Part shown: positions 35,866 through 47,052 of the stretch, in pieces
Layout of the letters: each line of letters opens with the position of its first letter
How positions within the stretch are numbered: position 1 is the stretch's first letter
Assembly (NCBI RefSeq): GCF_017654505.1
Contig: NC_054537.1
Span: 74,081,618-74,145,617 of the forward strand
DNA length: 64,000 bases
Source: Polyodon spathula
Taxonomy: Eukaryota; Chordata; Actinopteri; Acipenseriformes; Polyodontidae
Reading direction: 5' to 3'
Notes under the pieces: generated by a model
What the model was told of the DNA's origin: nothing
Seen by the model: only the letters and a program-made list of their open reading frames with translations
Database searches by the model: none
Translations under genes and position numbers: made by a program

Positions 35866-36905
35866 ATAAGTATCTGCCTGTACTTTTCAGCATTGAGGAG
35901 ACCATTAATTCTGACCAAATCCCCAACTCCATTTGCAGAAATGCAGCCCCAAACTTGCAAGGAACCTCCACCATGCTTCACTGTTGCCAGCAGACACCCA
36001 TTCGTGTACTGCTTTCCAGCCCAGTGAACAAATTGCTTTCTGCTACAGCAAAATATTTCAAATTTTGACTCATCAGTCCAGAGCACCTGCTGCCATTTTC
36101 CTGCACCCCAGTTCCGGTGTTTTCGTGCATAGTTGAGTCACTTGGCCTTGTTTCCACGTCAGAGGTATGGCTTTTTGGCCGCAAGTCTTCCATGAAGGCC
36201 ACTTCTGACCAGATTTCTCTGGACAGTAGATGGGTGTATCAGGGTCCCACTGTTTTCTGCCAATTCTGAGCTGATGGCATTGCAGGACATCTTCCGATTG
36301 CGAAGGGAAGTAAGCATGATGTGTCTTTCATCTGCTGCAGTAAGTTTCCTTCGCCGACCACTGCGTCTACAGTCCTCAACGTTGCCCGTTTCTTTGTGCT
36401 TCTTCAAAAGAGCTTGGACAGCACATCTGGAAACCACCGTCTGCCTTGAAATTTCTGCCTGGGAGAGACCTTGCTGATGCAGTATAACTACATTGTGTCT
36501 TGTTGCTGTGCTCAGTCTTGCCATGGTGTATGACTTTTGACAGTAAACTGTCTTCAGCAACCTCACCTTGTTAGCTGAGTTTGGCTATTCCTCACCCAGT
36601 TTTATTCCTCCTACACAGCTGTTTCTGTTTCAGTTAATGATTGTGTTTCAACCTACATATTGAATTGATGATCATTAGCACCTGTTTGGTATAATTGTTT
36701 AATCATACACCTGACTATATGCCTACAAAATCCCTGACTTTGTGCAAGTGTACCTAGAAGAATTGATGCTGTTTTGAAGGCAAAGGGTGGTCACACCAAA
36801 TATGGATTTGATTTAGATTTTTTTTCTGTTCACTCACTTTGCATTTAGTTAACTAATAAATATAATCTATTAACATGTCTATTTTTGAAAGCATTCTTAA
36901 CATTT

Positions 36906-38626
36906 TTGATAGCATATTTATAGGAACATAATTTAAATATTTTATTCAACATCATGTGATCAAAGAAACTACAAGCTGATATTGGAAACAATAATTGTGG
37001 AATCTACTGGAAGCAATAATAGTAGTACACTATTTCATGTTAGGCTGTGAAAGGTCACATTTTTGTCAGTTTTTTGTTAATTATATGGCAAACTACAAAG
37101 TGGTATGTAATTCACTATGTTAAAGTAACATTATTCAGCAGGATTCATTCAACTTTATGAAGCAACATTTGTTAATACTGTAGGGTGATGCAAAACATAG
37201 TTGTACATCACAGTTTTCTTCACCTGATATATAATCAACTATGGTCACCTTTTAAACAAATCAGTTATATGGGTCACTTGTCTGACCGAAACATTTACAC
37301 TGACATAATTGTTAAAAGCCTGCAATTTTTTTTTGTTTTAGTTGTATTAGTCACTGTGATGTGGACCTTTCAAAGAACTTCCTATCCTCTTCCCAGCAGA
37401 GGCCATTTCCTGTTTGATTGCTATCTGTGACTAAAGTCAATATTTTGGCAGATAAACTAACATTTCCAGTCTTTACATAGAGCAGCTCATGCGTTAGATG
37501 CGATGAGAAACTGGTATTCTAATTTTAATTTAATTTTAGTCTTTTTCTAGGATTACTTATTCTCAAAGCATATTAATGTGCTCTGTAATTTACTCTAGGT
37601 TTTGAAAGGTGACAAATCACATGATGATTTAAATATAGAACTAAATCAACACAGTGGTTTAATTACTGTATATTTATCTACTAAAATCCCTCCATATGTT
37701 TCTTTCTTTTTTTTTGTTTACATTACAAGGGATGTATTTTTTAACCATAGGAGTAAATAACAACTGAAACACTTCTAGGGCCCCGACTACCCATAATGTA
37801 GAATTAGTTTCCAGCACTTCTGGTATGAGTAATATTGGACTAGACATCTTATGTATGATTTAAAACCTCTCAGAGACAGCTTTTTTCAAGGCAGAGGGAT
37901 GCCTTGTGGAACACAAAATCCAGTTTCAATCTTTATTGTGTAGAGTTTGCTCATAGTTGACCTAACCTTATGCTGAAATTCATTTTCCAAATGAATGCAT
38001 CTAAAGCTGTAGGGAACAAAGGGATATCAACAACAGTGATGGGTTTGGTAATCAATGGGAAGTGGTGGGGGTACTCCAGATCAAAAATGACATAAGGTTG
38101 CTCACAACTATTGTTCATATTTAAGACTGTTATCACTGTTGGGAAAAATCTTTGCAGAGATCTGTCATGTTAGGAAACACATGGTTTAAACAGTGTTATC
38201 TGGTTCCAATTATATATTTTTTTGTATTTGAGGTTTAAATCGTTTGGTGAATGCCCTGTTCTCAATCTAGCCACCAGTTTCCTGACATTCCCCACTCCCA
38301 AAAGGTCAATTGGTGTTTTCGTGTTCCTGTGTCAAACTGGTTACCACTGTGATATGTCAGGATAGAGCATTTGGGAAACACATTGTCACAAGTCAAACCT
38401 AAAATTAAACCTAATGTCAAACTATTATGCATCCAAAATATGTCTGCAGTTTTACTTTATATCATACTTGAAAGTTTAGAAACGAACAGAAAAAAGGCAG
38501 CAAGGTAAACAAAGATTGATATACTGTAGATTGCAATAATCATTTTTATAATGCTTATCTAAACAATCAAATAAACAACAAGTTAATCGACAAGCTAAAA
38601 TATTATAATATGAGTGTGGGATGGAA
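36906..38626. other. No recognised feature
   Basis: About 1.7 kb of AT-rich unique-looking sequence. Open frames of 60-80 codons have no recognisable domain. Confidence 0.5.
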
Positions 38627-39042
38627 GGTGGTGATGCTGGGACACCAGAATCACTGTTGAGCCCTCTTGAGGTGTCGTGGGCTAGTGCCACTTGAAGACC
38701 CCAGAGATGTATCCTACTAGCTCAATCCAGACGGTTGTTGCTGATGCGCTGGGGGAGACCGCAATGGGTTTATCCCGGGAGCCAGCATCGCAGCCGTTGT
38801 GTGTGCTGATGCGCTGGGGAGGTAAAATGAGCTGAGCCCTGGAGTCAGCATTACACTTCAGCAATCAACACCAGACAGAAGGATACCTACATCATAAGAT
38901 GGAAAACAACGCAAATGGATAGTAATGCAGATGGATCACATTACTTTACTGCAAAGCTACATCTTAGTTGGTGCTTATCTTGGGGAGAGCCAAGTTCAAA
39001 TCAGCATGAAGTTCAACATCTACTCTCATGTAATGGAAATCA
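38627..39042 (+). repeat. Long direct repeat, upstream copy
   Basis: This about 416-bp stretch is repeated in the same orientation at 42784-43222, downstream of the LINE ORF, with high identity by eye and some small insertions and deletions. Shared landmarks are CAGAATCACTGTTGAGCCCTC, GCAGCCGTTGTGTGTGCTGA, CAATCAACACCAGACAGAAG and AACATCTACTCTCATGTAAT. The second copy sits where the 3' untranslated region of the LINE would be, so this copy is probably the 3' end of another, 5'-truncated, head-to-tail copy. Confidence 0.85.
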
Positions 39043-42000
39043 TGAAGATCTGGATACATCCAGTGACTGCCGTGAATAGTGCAGCTGGCAACCAGAGACA
39101 GACCTTGTGACAGCATGGAGAGACAGCTGACGGGAGGAAAGAGACCCCATTGGGGCTGGCAAGGGTTAGCTACCCTGGTCGGCAGTATCCAGCTCTTTGT
39201 TTTCAAAGGAAAACAGGATGCTGGAGACACCCGCCCAAGGAGAGAAAAATACCCCTAGAATCTACGAGACCGAGGGCAGAAGATGACTCAAAGTAACACG
39301 GTTAATGATTTAGGAACGGAAACGGATATGAGAATAGAGAGTACTTCATAAAAGATTAGTTCAAGATCTGCAGTTAGCAAAGACATAGAACTCCAGGTTT
39401 GTGTCTGCGGCTGGAGCAAGGCGACAACGGTCAGGGGTTTGAAGATTCATCAAGGGAGAATGAAATGCTTGAAGGAGTAGGGACAAGGGCCTCACATTGA
39501 TCAGTACTTCTTACAAAGTCAGTCAGGTCAGTCGAATGAAATGCAGTGACAGGAAGCAAACCACAGTTCGCAGGATATCAACACCCCTGTCATAGATGTG
39601 AGGAGGACTTGCATGGATACAACTAGTGATGAACCTAATGATCCTTGCGAACCCGGTCAGATGAACCAGCGTAAGAGAGAAAAGAACCTCAACGGGCACA
39701 AGCCCTGAGTTAAATGGCCAAGAGCTTGTGAGAAAACTGCGTGGGACACAGTAAATGCAGATTTCTGTTTTACTTTGGAAATGTTAAATGGAACAGTTGA
39801 AAAGAAACTGGATAAATTTGGGGACATCATCTACACATATGGAAGCGAGAGGTTTGGAATTGTAAAAAGGAAGGAAAAAGTACAAACTATTCCTGGAAAG
39901 TCTAGACGGCAGCAGGAGATTGAACGCTTAGTTAGAGAAAGGAGGCAGTTGAGGACGCAATGGAGAAAAGCAGAACAAAGTCAGAAGGAGTGACTCCATC
40001 TGTTACAAAGGGTCATAAATAATAAGCTTGCAACACTGCACAGAACTGAGCACCTACAGAAACGCTACAAAAAGAAATAATATACGAGAACTAACTTTTA
40101 TAAAGATCAATTCAAATTTGTAAAGAAGATCTTCACCAGTGAGAAAAATGGCACACTAAAATCATCTAAGTTTGAGCTGGAAAGATATATTGAGGAAATA
40201 CATTTAGATTTTAAAAGGCAGGAACCTATGTCAATTCCTTCAGACATCCCACCCATCAATCCACCCGAATACCAAATGGAGGTCTGTGCACCTAAGTGGA
40301 AAGAAGTAGAGCAAGCTGTGAAAAAAAGAAGGGCGTCATCATCTCCAGGGCCTAACTGAGTTCCATACAGAGTGTACAAGAGTGCTTCTGGAGTTCTTTG
40401 AATCCTTTTGAAATTGATGAAAGTGGCATGGGAAAAACAGATTGTACCAAGAGCATGGTGCCGAGCAGGTGGAGTCTTTGTACCAAAAGAAAATTATTCT
40501 ACAAGCATCGGTCAGTTTCGTCCTATTTCCCTATTAAACATAGAAGGCAAGCTTTTCTTCAGCATTATTGCGCAGAGATTGTCAACGTACCTATTAAATA
40601 ACTGCTTCATTGACACTTCAGTACAAAAAGCAGGCATTCCAGGTTTCCCAGGATGCTTAGAACACATCAACATAATCTGGCAACAAATTCAATCAGCAAA
40701 AAAGAGAGAGGAAGGAGCTCCATGTGACATTCCTGGATTTGGCTAATGCATATGGTTCAGTGCCACATGAACTTCTTTGGGCAGCATTTGATTTTTTTTG
40801 CGTACCAATGACAATAACAAATTTAGTGAAAGCCTACTTTGGAGATTTGCAATTTAGTTTTTTAACTTCAGAATTCAGCACTACATGGCAATGCCTAGAA
40901 GTTGGAATAATGGCAGGATGTACCATTTCTCCACTGGCTTTTACCATGGCAATGGAAGTAATTATTAGGGCATCAAAATGGGTAGTGGGAGGAGAGCGTT
41001 TGGCTTCTGGAATGTGACTACCACCAGTTTGAGCATACAAGGATGACATGACAACAATGACTACAACAGTAGCCTACACTAATTGCTTATTGGGCAAATC
41101 AACAAATGACATTGAATGGGCATAAATGCAATTCAAGCCCACTAAATCAAGGACCATAATTAAAGGTCAAGTAGTAGATAAAAGGTTCTACATCAATGAT
41201 GAGGCAATACCAACAGTGTCCAAGAAGCCAGTGAAGAGTCTAGGGAGATGGTACGACGTGGATCTAAAGGACACAGTTGTGATGGTAGAAGTTAGACAAC
41301 AAGCAGTGGAAGGGTTGAAGAGCTTAGACAGCAGCGCTTTACCAGGTAAACTGAAACACTGGTGCTTTCAGTTTGGTCTATTGCCAAGACTGCTGTGGCC
41401 ACTGACTGTGTACGAGGTTTCCTTGACAACAGTTGAGAAGCTGGAAGCTGTAATCAGTTCATACGTCAGGAAATGGTTGGGAGTTCCACACTGCCTCATC
41501 AGAGTGGGACTTTATGGTAAAAGAATAATGCAGCTACCAATCTCTGCTCTAACCAAGGAGTTTAAGTGCGCCAAAGTCCGATTGGAAATTACATTAGTAG
41601 ATTCACGCGACAAATGCGTAAAGGAGGCAGCACCTGTGTTGAAAACTGGAAGAAAATGGACGGCAAAGAAAGCTGTGGAAGATACTAAGGCTGCCCTTCG
41701 AATCAGAGATATTATGGGGCAAGTTCAGCATGGAAAAGGAGGTTTTGGTCTCAGTTCAGTTCCTCCTACATGGCACAAGGCAACCCTCGCTCAACAGAGG
41801 AAGCTGGTAGTCAATGAGGTGCAAAAGCAGGAGGAGAGGATCAGGTGTGTAAAGGCCATTTCCCAGGCCAAGCAGGGAGAATGAATGAGATGGGAGAGCG
41901 TGGAACAATGCAAGATCGGCTGGCAAGACCTATGGACAATGGAACAGAGCAGGATCAGTTTCCTCATCAGATCAGCACATGATGTTCTCCCATCACAACA

Positions 42001-42710
42001 GAACCTAAACCTCTGGGCGGGTGAGGATCCCTCATGTCCTTTGTGTTCATTACCTGCAACATTGAGGCACATTTTGACAGGATGTAAGGTGGGGCTTAGC
42101 CAAGGACTTTACTGGGCGCCATGACCAGGTGCTGTGATGTTTGGCCTTAGCATTGGTAGACAAGCGTAACCTGACCAATAAGTTGCCACCAGTTCCATCA
42201 AAGCATTACACACAAAAGACAATATTCCTCTGTACAGGAGAGCAACCACCAAGAAAAGGTGTTAAAACCAAGTCTCGCCCAGGACAACTGGAAGCTGCTA
42301 GAGACTGGAAGATGCTGGCAGATGTTGGTCAACGGCTTATTTTTTCCACCTGAGATTGCCACCACTAACCTTCGACTAGACATTGTCTTGTGGTCTGGAT
42401 CAGCACGCCTTGTTCATCTGGTAGAGTTAACAGTGCCATGGGAAGATGCTGTGGATGTGGCGTATGAGAGGAAGAAACTTCAGTATGCTCAACTAGCTGC
42501 TGAAGTGGAACAGCGAGGATGGAGAGTCCGAGTTTACCCAGTGGAGGTGGGTTGTCGAGGATTTGTGGTACACTGTACAACCCAGTTTCTCAGAGATGTC
42601 GGGTTCAGTGGCCAAGAGTTGCGTCGCACAGTGAAGAACTTATCTGAAGCAGCAGAAAGGAGCAGCAACTGGCTGTGGTTGAGATGGAAAGATTCTGGAT
42701 AGGGATCTCA
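39043..42710 (+). pseudogene. R2/NeSL-type LINE with restriction-like endonuclease, decayed
   Basis: A single long ORF of the R2-type LINE class can be followed through many stops and frameshifts. In order: an N-terminal zinc finger VCVCG...LKIHQGRMKC at 39402-39470; a charged helical region near 39775-39990; reverse transcriptase with SSSPGPN (about 40340), FRPISLLNIEGKLFF (about 40515), LDLANAYGSVPHEL (about 40730, catalytic Asp), GCTISPLAF (about 40918) and AYKDD at about 41026-41042, the catalytic box with Lys where Met is usual. Then a thumb-like part at 41126-41884, a CCHC knuckle (CPLC...HILTGC, 42035-42085) and the endonuclease with LRLDIVL and VELTVPWE (about 42370-42445), matching the PD-D/E nuclease pattern. 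At least eight TGA/TAA/TAG codons and several frameshifts are present. The exact clade (NeSL, R2 or related) is not proven. Confidence 0.85.
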
Positions 42711-42783
42711 AGCACAATAAAAAGAAAGCAACACTGATGTACAGGTTAGTAAGCTGGGCTGAGCTGAGTGGGGGGTGGAGGGG

Positions 42784-43222
42784 GGTGATGCTGGATGCCA
42801 GAATCACTGTTGAGCCCTCTTGTGGTGTCGTGAGCTAATCAATGAAACACCGAGGATGGAAGGTGCCCACTTGAAGACCCCAGAGATGTACCCTACTTAG
42901 CTCAATCCAGAAGGTTGCCATGCTGATGCTCTAGGGAGACCGCACTGGGTTGATCTCCGGAGCCAACATCACAGCCGTTGTGTGTGCTGATGCGTTGGGG
43001 AGGCAAAATGAGCTGATCCCTGGAGCCAGCATTACATTTCAGCAATCAACACCAGACAGAAGGATACCTACATCATCAGATGGAAAACAATGCAGATGGA
43101 TGGAGATGCAGATGGATCACATTAGTTTTCTGCAAAGCTACGTCTTAGTTGGTGCTTATCTTTGCGAGAGCCGAGTTCCAATCAGCATGAAATTCAACAT
43201 CTACTCTCATGTAATGGAAATC
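42784..43222 (+). repeat. Long direct repeat, downstream copy (LINE 3' UTR)
   Basis: About 439 bp matching 38627-39042. It begins about 80 bp after the last ORF codon and ends at TAATGGAAATCA without a poly-A tail, as is common for R2-type elements. It has an extra segment of about 20 bp near 42838-42866 (CAATGAAACACCGAGGATGG) absent from the upstream copy. Confidence 0.85.
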
Positions 43223-43224
43223 AA

Positions 43225-43310
43225 ATCAGCAGTTTATCGTTCATCTTTCACTATAAAAAACCCCTCGATATAAAAGTCCCCAACAGGTTCATTATAGTGA
43301 GGGTTTCCTG
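43225..43310 (-). mobile_element. pogo/Tigger-like terminal fragment
   Basis: Read on the minus strand from 43310 the sequence starts CAGGAAACCCTCACTATAAT after a TA (43311-43312) and continues with GAACCTGTTGGGGAC, like the ends of pogo/Tigger elements. The LINE 3' end abuts it at 43222, so the LINE probably inserted into this element. The other end was not found. Confidence 0.45.
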
Positions 43311-43312
43311 TA

Positions 43313-44221
43313 TACTCATTCAAAAAGGATACTGACATGCTATCAAGTTGTGCCATGATGCATAACGAGTAGGGTCCTGCGTTTCTATCCTGCAATTCAT
43401 TCCTAAACCTCCAGGTGTCCTTGTAGCCACTCCAGCTAAACTGATCAATACAATAATTAAGTAATCAGCCCATAAAATTCTGGCTAATTAGAAAACAACC
43501 CCTAATTACGAGGGACATTTATTGCCATTCTAGAAATTGATGCATTTAAAGAAAAAGCTTACTCGAGACTTGCTGTTTTAGAACAAATAGATGCACCAAC
43601 AAACTCAAAAAGCATGTCTTCGAGAGATTGCATGCAGCAGTATCCATCTGGTGTGCTGAACACTGATGGCTATAACTTATTTTGAAAGCCATAACCTTAG
43701 GATTAATTAAACATATAATAAAGGTGCAGAATTAATAAATACATACCAAGTTGCACAGCACAGATGGCTGAATAAACAAACAGTGTGTTGTTAAAACTTT
43801 CCATGACATTTTTGAAAAATTGTCGAGTTCCTACAACCCTGATCAATGCAGAATGAAAACATGTTTTATGTTGTTTGAATAAAGAACCCCTCCCTTTAGA
43901 TTGTATTCCAGGGTTTCATGCTTACTGTAAATCCGAAATGGAGGGATATCAGCTATATTCAAAAGAAAACAATACTGGAATTTCTTTGACTGAATTGTGG
44001 AGAAATGTAGAATAACTATTTCCCAATTTAGCAAGAAAGTCTAAAATATATTTGTCAATTGTTACCAATTCTGTGGATACTGAAATAAATGTTTCTTCAT
44101 ATGGTCAAATTTTCACAGAGCAACCTCAATCCATGAAAGAAGATTGGGTTAACGAACTGACAATGGTTAAGTTTAATTGCAAAATAGAATGCACATGAAC
44201 TGAGTGATTATTTGTTGTCTT

Positions 44222-44223
<2 letters not shown>
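43313..44223. other. No recognised feature
   Basis: AT-rich unique-looking sequence; no coding or repeat signature. Confidence 0.5.
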
Positions 44224-44289
<66 letters not shown>

Positions 44290-44299
44290 TATATATATA
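44224..44299. repeat. (TA)n microsatellite
   Basis: About 76 bp of TA repeat with one AAT interruption near 44282. Confidence 0.95.
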
Positions 44300-44823
44300 A
44301 AGTATCTACCCCACAACTTCCAAGTGAAAAAAATATTCTAGAAATTTGTAGAAAATTAATAAAAAAAAACAAACAAAAAAAAAACAGCTTGGTTGGATAA
44401 GTGTCCACCCCCTTGTAATAGCAACCCTAAATGAGCTCAGGTGTAACCAATTGCCTTCAAAATCACACAACAAGTTAAGTGGCCTCCACCAGTGTTAACT
44501 TGTAATGATTCACATGATTTCAGGATAAATTCAGCAGTTCCTGTAGGTTTACTCTGCTGGGTAGTGCATTACAAAGCAAAGACTTAACCATGATCACCAA
44601 GGTGCTTTCAAAAGAACTCCAGGACAAAGTTGTTGAAAGGCACAGATCAGGGGATGGGTATAAAAAAAATTCAAAGGCCTTGAATATCCCTTGGAGCATG
44701 GTCGAGATGATTATTAAGAAGTGGAAGGTGTATGGCACCACCAAGACCCTGCCGTTCCTCCAAACTGGATGACCGAGCAAGAAGGAGACTGATCAGAGAG
44801 GCTACCAAGAGGCCAATGGCAGC
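44300..44823 (+). mobile_element. Tc1-like transposon fragment, N-terminal part
   Basis: The 5' region resembles fish Tc1 leader sequence (CAGCTTGGTTGGATAAGTGT at 44385-44404). The transposase starts at 44590 (MITKVLSKELQDKV) with the helix-turn-helix stretch around SKALNIPWSMVEMIIKKW. A frameshift at about 44754 switches the frame: the remainder reads SSKLDDRARRRLIREATKRP until about 44823, where the element is cut. An extra Asn after KK and Trp-Ser in the recognition helix are unusual. The (TA)n block borders it on the left. Confidence 0.85.
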
Positions 44824-44893
44824 TTTGCACCCCCTTGAACTTTTTTCACATTTTGTTGTGTCAGTGCCTCAGAGTTTCATGCATTTAAATGAT
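44824..44893 (+). mobile_element. Detached Tc1 terminal segment
   Basis: CACCCCCTTGAACTTTTTTC and the next 50 bases match 57721-57790, where they form the outer end of another Tc1 copy. Here the segment points the wrong way relative to the transposase just before it, so it comes from a second truncated copy or an inversion. Confidence 0.65.
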
Positions 44894-46899
44894 GATTTTT
44901 AAGAACATCCGGTGGAGATTGCTCGGGGTGACTGCAACGACATCCCCCTACAGAGGGGAGCTGCGTAGGAGAGCGTCCGTTCTGCAGGAGCGACAGCTAC
45001 ACAACCCTGAAATTGCAAGTAGTGCTTGTGAATGTAATGCCCAGTCGAGGCTGTATGAAGCAGCAGGATTTGTCGTATGAGTACCGGCTCATAAGTAAGT
45101 TAGTTTAGGAGATAGTAATCCCAAGTAACGTACAGCGAGGGCTACATAGTGTAGCCAGTTCCTGGAGCAGAACGCCTCATTTATAAGGCCAGCGCTTTTT
45201 TTTTTTTTTTTGTAGCTTTTGTACTGTGTTTTATTTTGCCCTTTATACAGCTTGCTGTATGTGTCCTCTGTGCGTTTCCATTTCTGGTAATGTCACATGA
45301 CCCCTTTGTTTATTTTCTTTTGTATTACTAAATCCTGCGCACCTGTGCTGGTGTTTCAACTCCACCTCCTATGTCTCTCTGTAGTACTTAAGCAGCGGCT
45401 ACCCATAAGACAAACACCCCGTCTATAGTCTAGACCTCTCTATAGTCTAGAGTACCAATCAGCTCAAAACGTACGATGGAAATACAAATGGGCAGCATTT
45501 CCGTCATACAATTTTATTTCCGATGCTACCCATTTTTAAATTCGCCTGCACTTTTATTTGCATCATGTTGTTTTGTATTCGCCACCCTTTTAACATGCTG
45601 CCCATTTTTAGATTCGCCTGCACTTTTTAAGATGACACTGACCTGCACTTTTGGGCCACTGTAGTTTATGGTACACACTGTTTCCTTTTCAACAGCTACA
45701 TTTACAACTCTGCCCTGTAGTATCTAGTACCTTGTTTCCATGGACAGCCAACTCGAGTTGACTTGAGTGTGCTTGAATTGGCCTGAATTCTCCTAGAACT
45801 TGAGCTGATGGACAACTGGAGTTGGTGAAAAAGATGGCGTTTGCAAGCTTTTGCGAGTTGGACAGGAAATACTACTGATTTCCCTAGAAATACTTGCGAG
45901 TGAAAGGTCAAGATGTGAATTCACTGCAGATGGTATATAGAAAAATTGTCAATGATTTAAAAGATAAATCCATCTAGGTATTCTTTCTCATTTGTTTCAC
46001 GCAGTACATGTGCATAGATTGCTCTATATCAGTGGTGCGTAAAGGGGGGGGCGCGACTGTGATTAAAGGGGCAGTTCTGTAAACAAAAAAAAGTTTTAAA
46101 TAAAAAATGACAGCTAATTAGTCTAAGATCTTACCTTTTAAATGAGCCATTGACGATCACTCTAGGACTTGTAGAACCAGAGAAATTATGTTTGAAGTGT
46201 TGAGTGTCAGTGAAACTGCAGTGAACAGAGCTAAAATGGTGGCTTTCATGTATGGGATGACAAGTTTTAAAAAAAGCACTAATGTTTTAACAGGTGTTTT
46301 TTTTTTCCTGGATTTAATGTAAACCGCGTATTTTTTCCAAGATTTAATCAAAAAAAAAAAGTCCAGATTTAGCTAAATACATAATTGTTAACAAACAATT
46401 TAAGTTATATGTATTTTTTCACTGATTTATGAAATATTAGCTAAATGTTGACTTGATGAGTTTAAACAAAATATTTAAATTCACTGATTTATTTGTTAGA
46501 AATTCTGATTTAACATGTCAGCTAAATGTTCACTCATTAAGTGTGAAAAAAAGACGTATGGGGGTGTGCAACAAAATGTATGCTAAGAAAAGGGGGTGTG
46601 ATATAAAAACTATGTGCACCAGTCCTCTATATCACTACATAATCATCGAATACTTAGTTTCATGTTTTCAAATCTTTGTATTCCGTAAAAATGTCTCTCA
46701 GAGGTGTATAATTACCGTATAATGCAAAATTTTGGTGGGGAATTTATTTTGGCTTTATTGGCAGTTTTGATTGGCTCATTGATAATACTTCCACCAATCA
46801 GATGGTTGCATACAGTACTCGTAGCGATCCTGTCCTCTTACAGACTGATACGCAGAACAGGTTAAAGCAGCACTGGACAAGGGAAATAATGTGTTAGAT
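44894..46899. other. Mostly unrecognised; repeat-like in parts
   Basis: GC-richer sequence at 44900-45100 and 45380-45660 looks repeat-derived, with the phrase CCCATTTTTAAATTCGCCTG at 45526-45545 recurring as CCCATTTTTAGATTCGCCTG at 45602-45621, but no family is assigned. CAGTGGTGCGTAAAGGGGGG near 46030 resembles hAT ends. 46380-46540 contains two diverged copies of a CACTGATTTAT/AGCTAAATGTT phrase. No gene seen. Confidence 0.35.
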
Positions 46900-47052
46900 G
46901 TCAAAGTGGATATGTGAATGGGAATGATGAAGCCAATGCTTGAAAACATTCAAAGCAGACCGGGCATTTCCATCAAAGGATTTAAAAAATCTGGAATTGA
47001 TCTGATGCGATCAGAAACCCAGATGCACTATAAACTGTGCCTGCTACTGTAG
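46900..47052 (+). pseudogene. Possible pogo-like transposase C-terminal fragment
   Basis: One frame reads DVKVDM, a stop, then MMKPMLENIQSRPGISIKGF, KKSGIDLMRSETQM and a stop. The phrases KPMLENI and GFKKSGI recall the end of the DDE domain of pogo-like (Tigger/JRK-type) transposases. The piece is short and the call is tentative. Confidence 0.35.

Larger units (their letters stand above)
29648..36524 (-). pseudogene. Tc1 transposase, interrupted by gypsy insertion and stops
   Basis: Reading from 36524 (MARLSTATRHN) on the minus strand: two helix-turn-helix parts, with LSQAEISRQTVVSRCAV in the first; then WTDESKFEIF (first catalytic Asp) near 36080; VWGCISANG; and after the gypsy insertion QHDNDPKHTA (second Asp) near 29950 and SPDLNIIESGWD (final Glu) near 29850. 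The frame would end at 29648-29650. Besides the insertion there are in-frame TGA stops after KKPYL (about 36158), a few codons later, and after STEEL (about 29765). All three catalytic acidic residues are still present, so decay is moderate. Confidence 0.9.
29507..36905 (-). mobile_element. Tc1-like transposon split by a gypsy insertion
   Basis: The left part is 29507-30016 and the right part 35871 to about 36905. The left tip CACAGTACTGGGCAAAAG follows a TA (29505-29506). Long inverted terminal repeats are evident: the block 29550-29740 and the block around 36735-36895 read as complements over roughly 200 bp, including the stretch ATAGACATGTTAATAGATTA. The outermost right tip appears eroded. 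The retrotransposon sits in the middle of the transposase gene, so without it the element would be about 1.5 kb, the usual Tc1 size. Confidence 0.92.
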
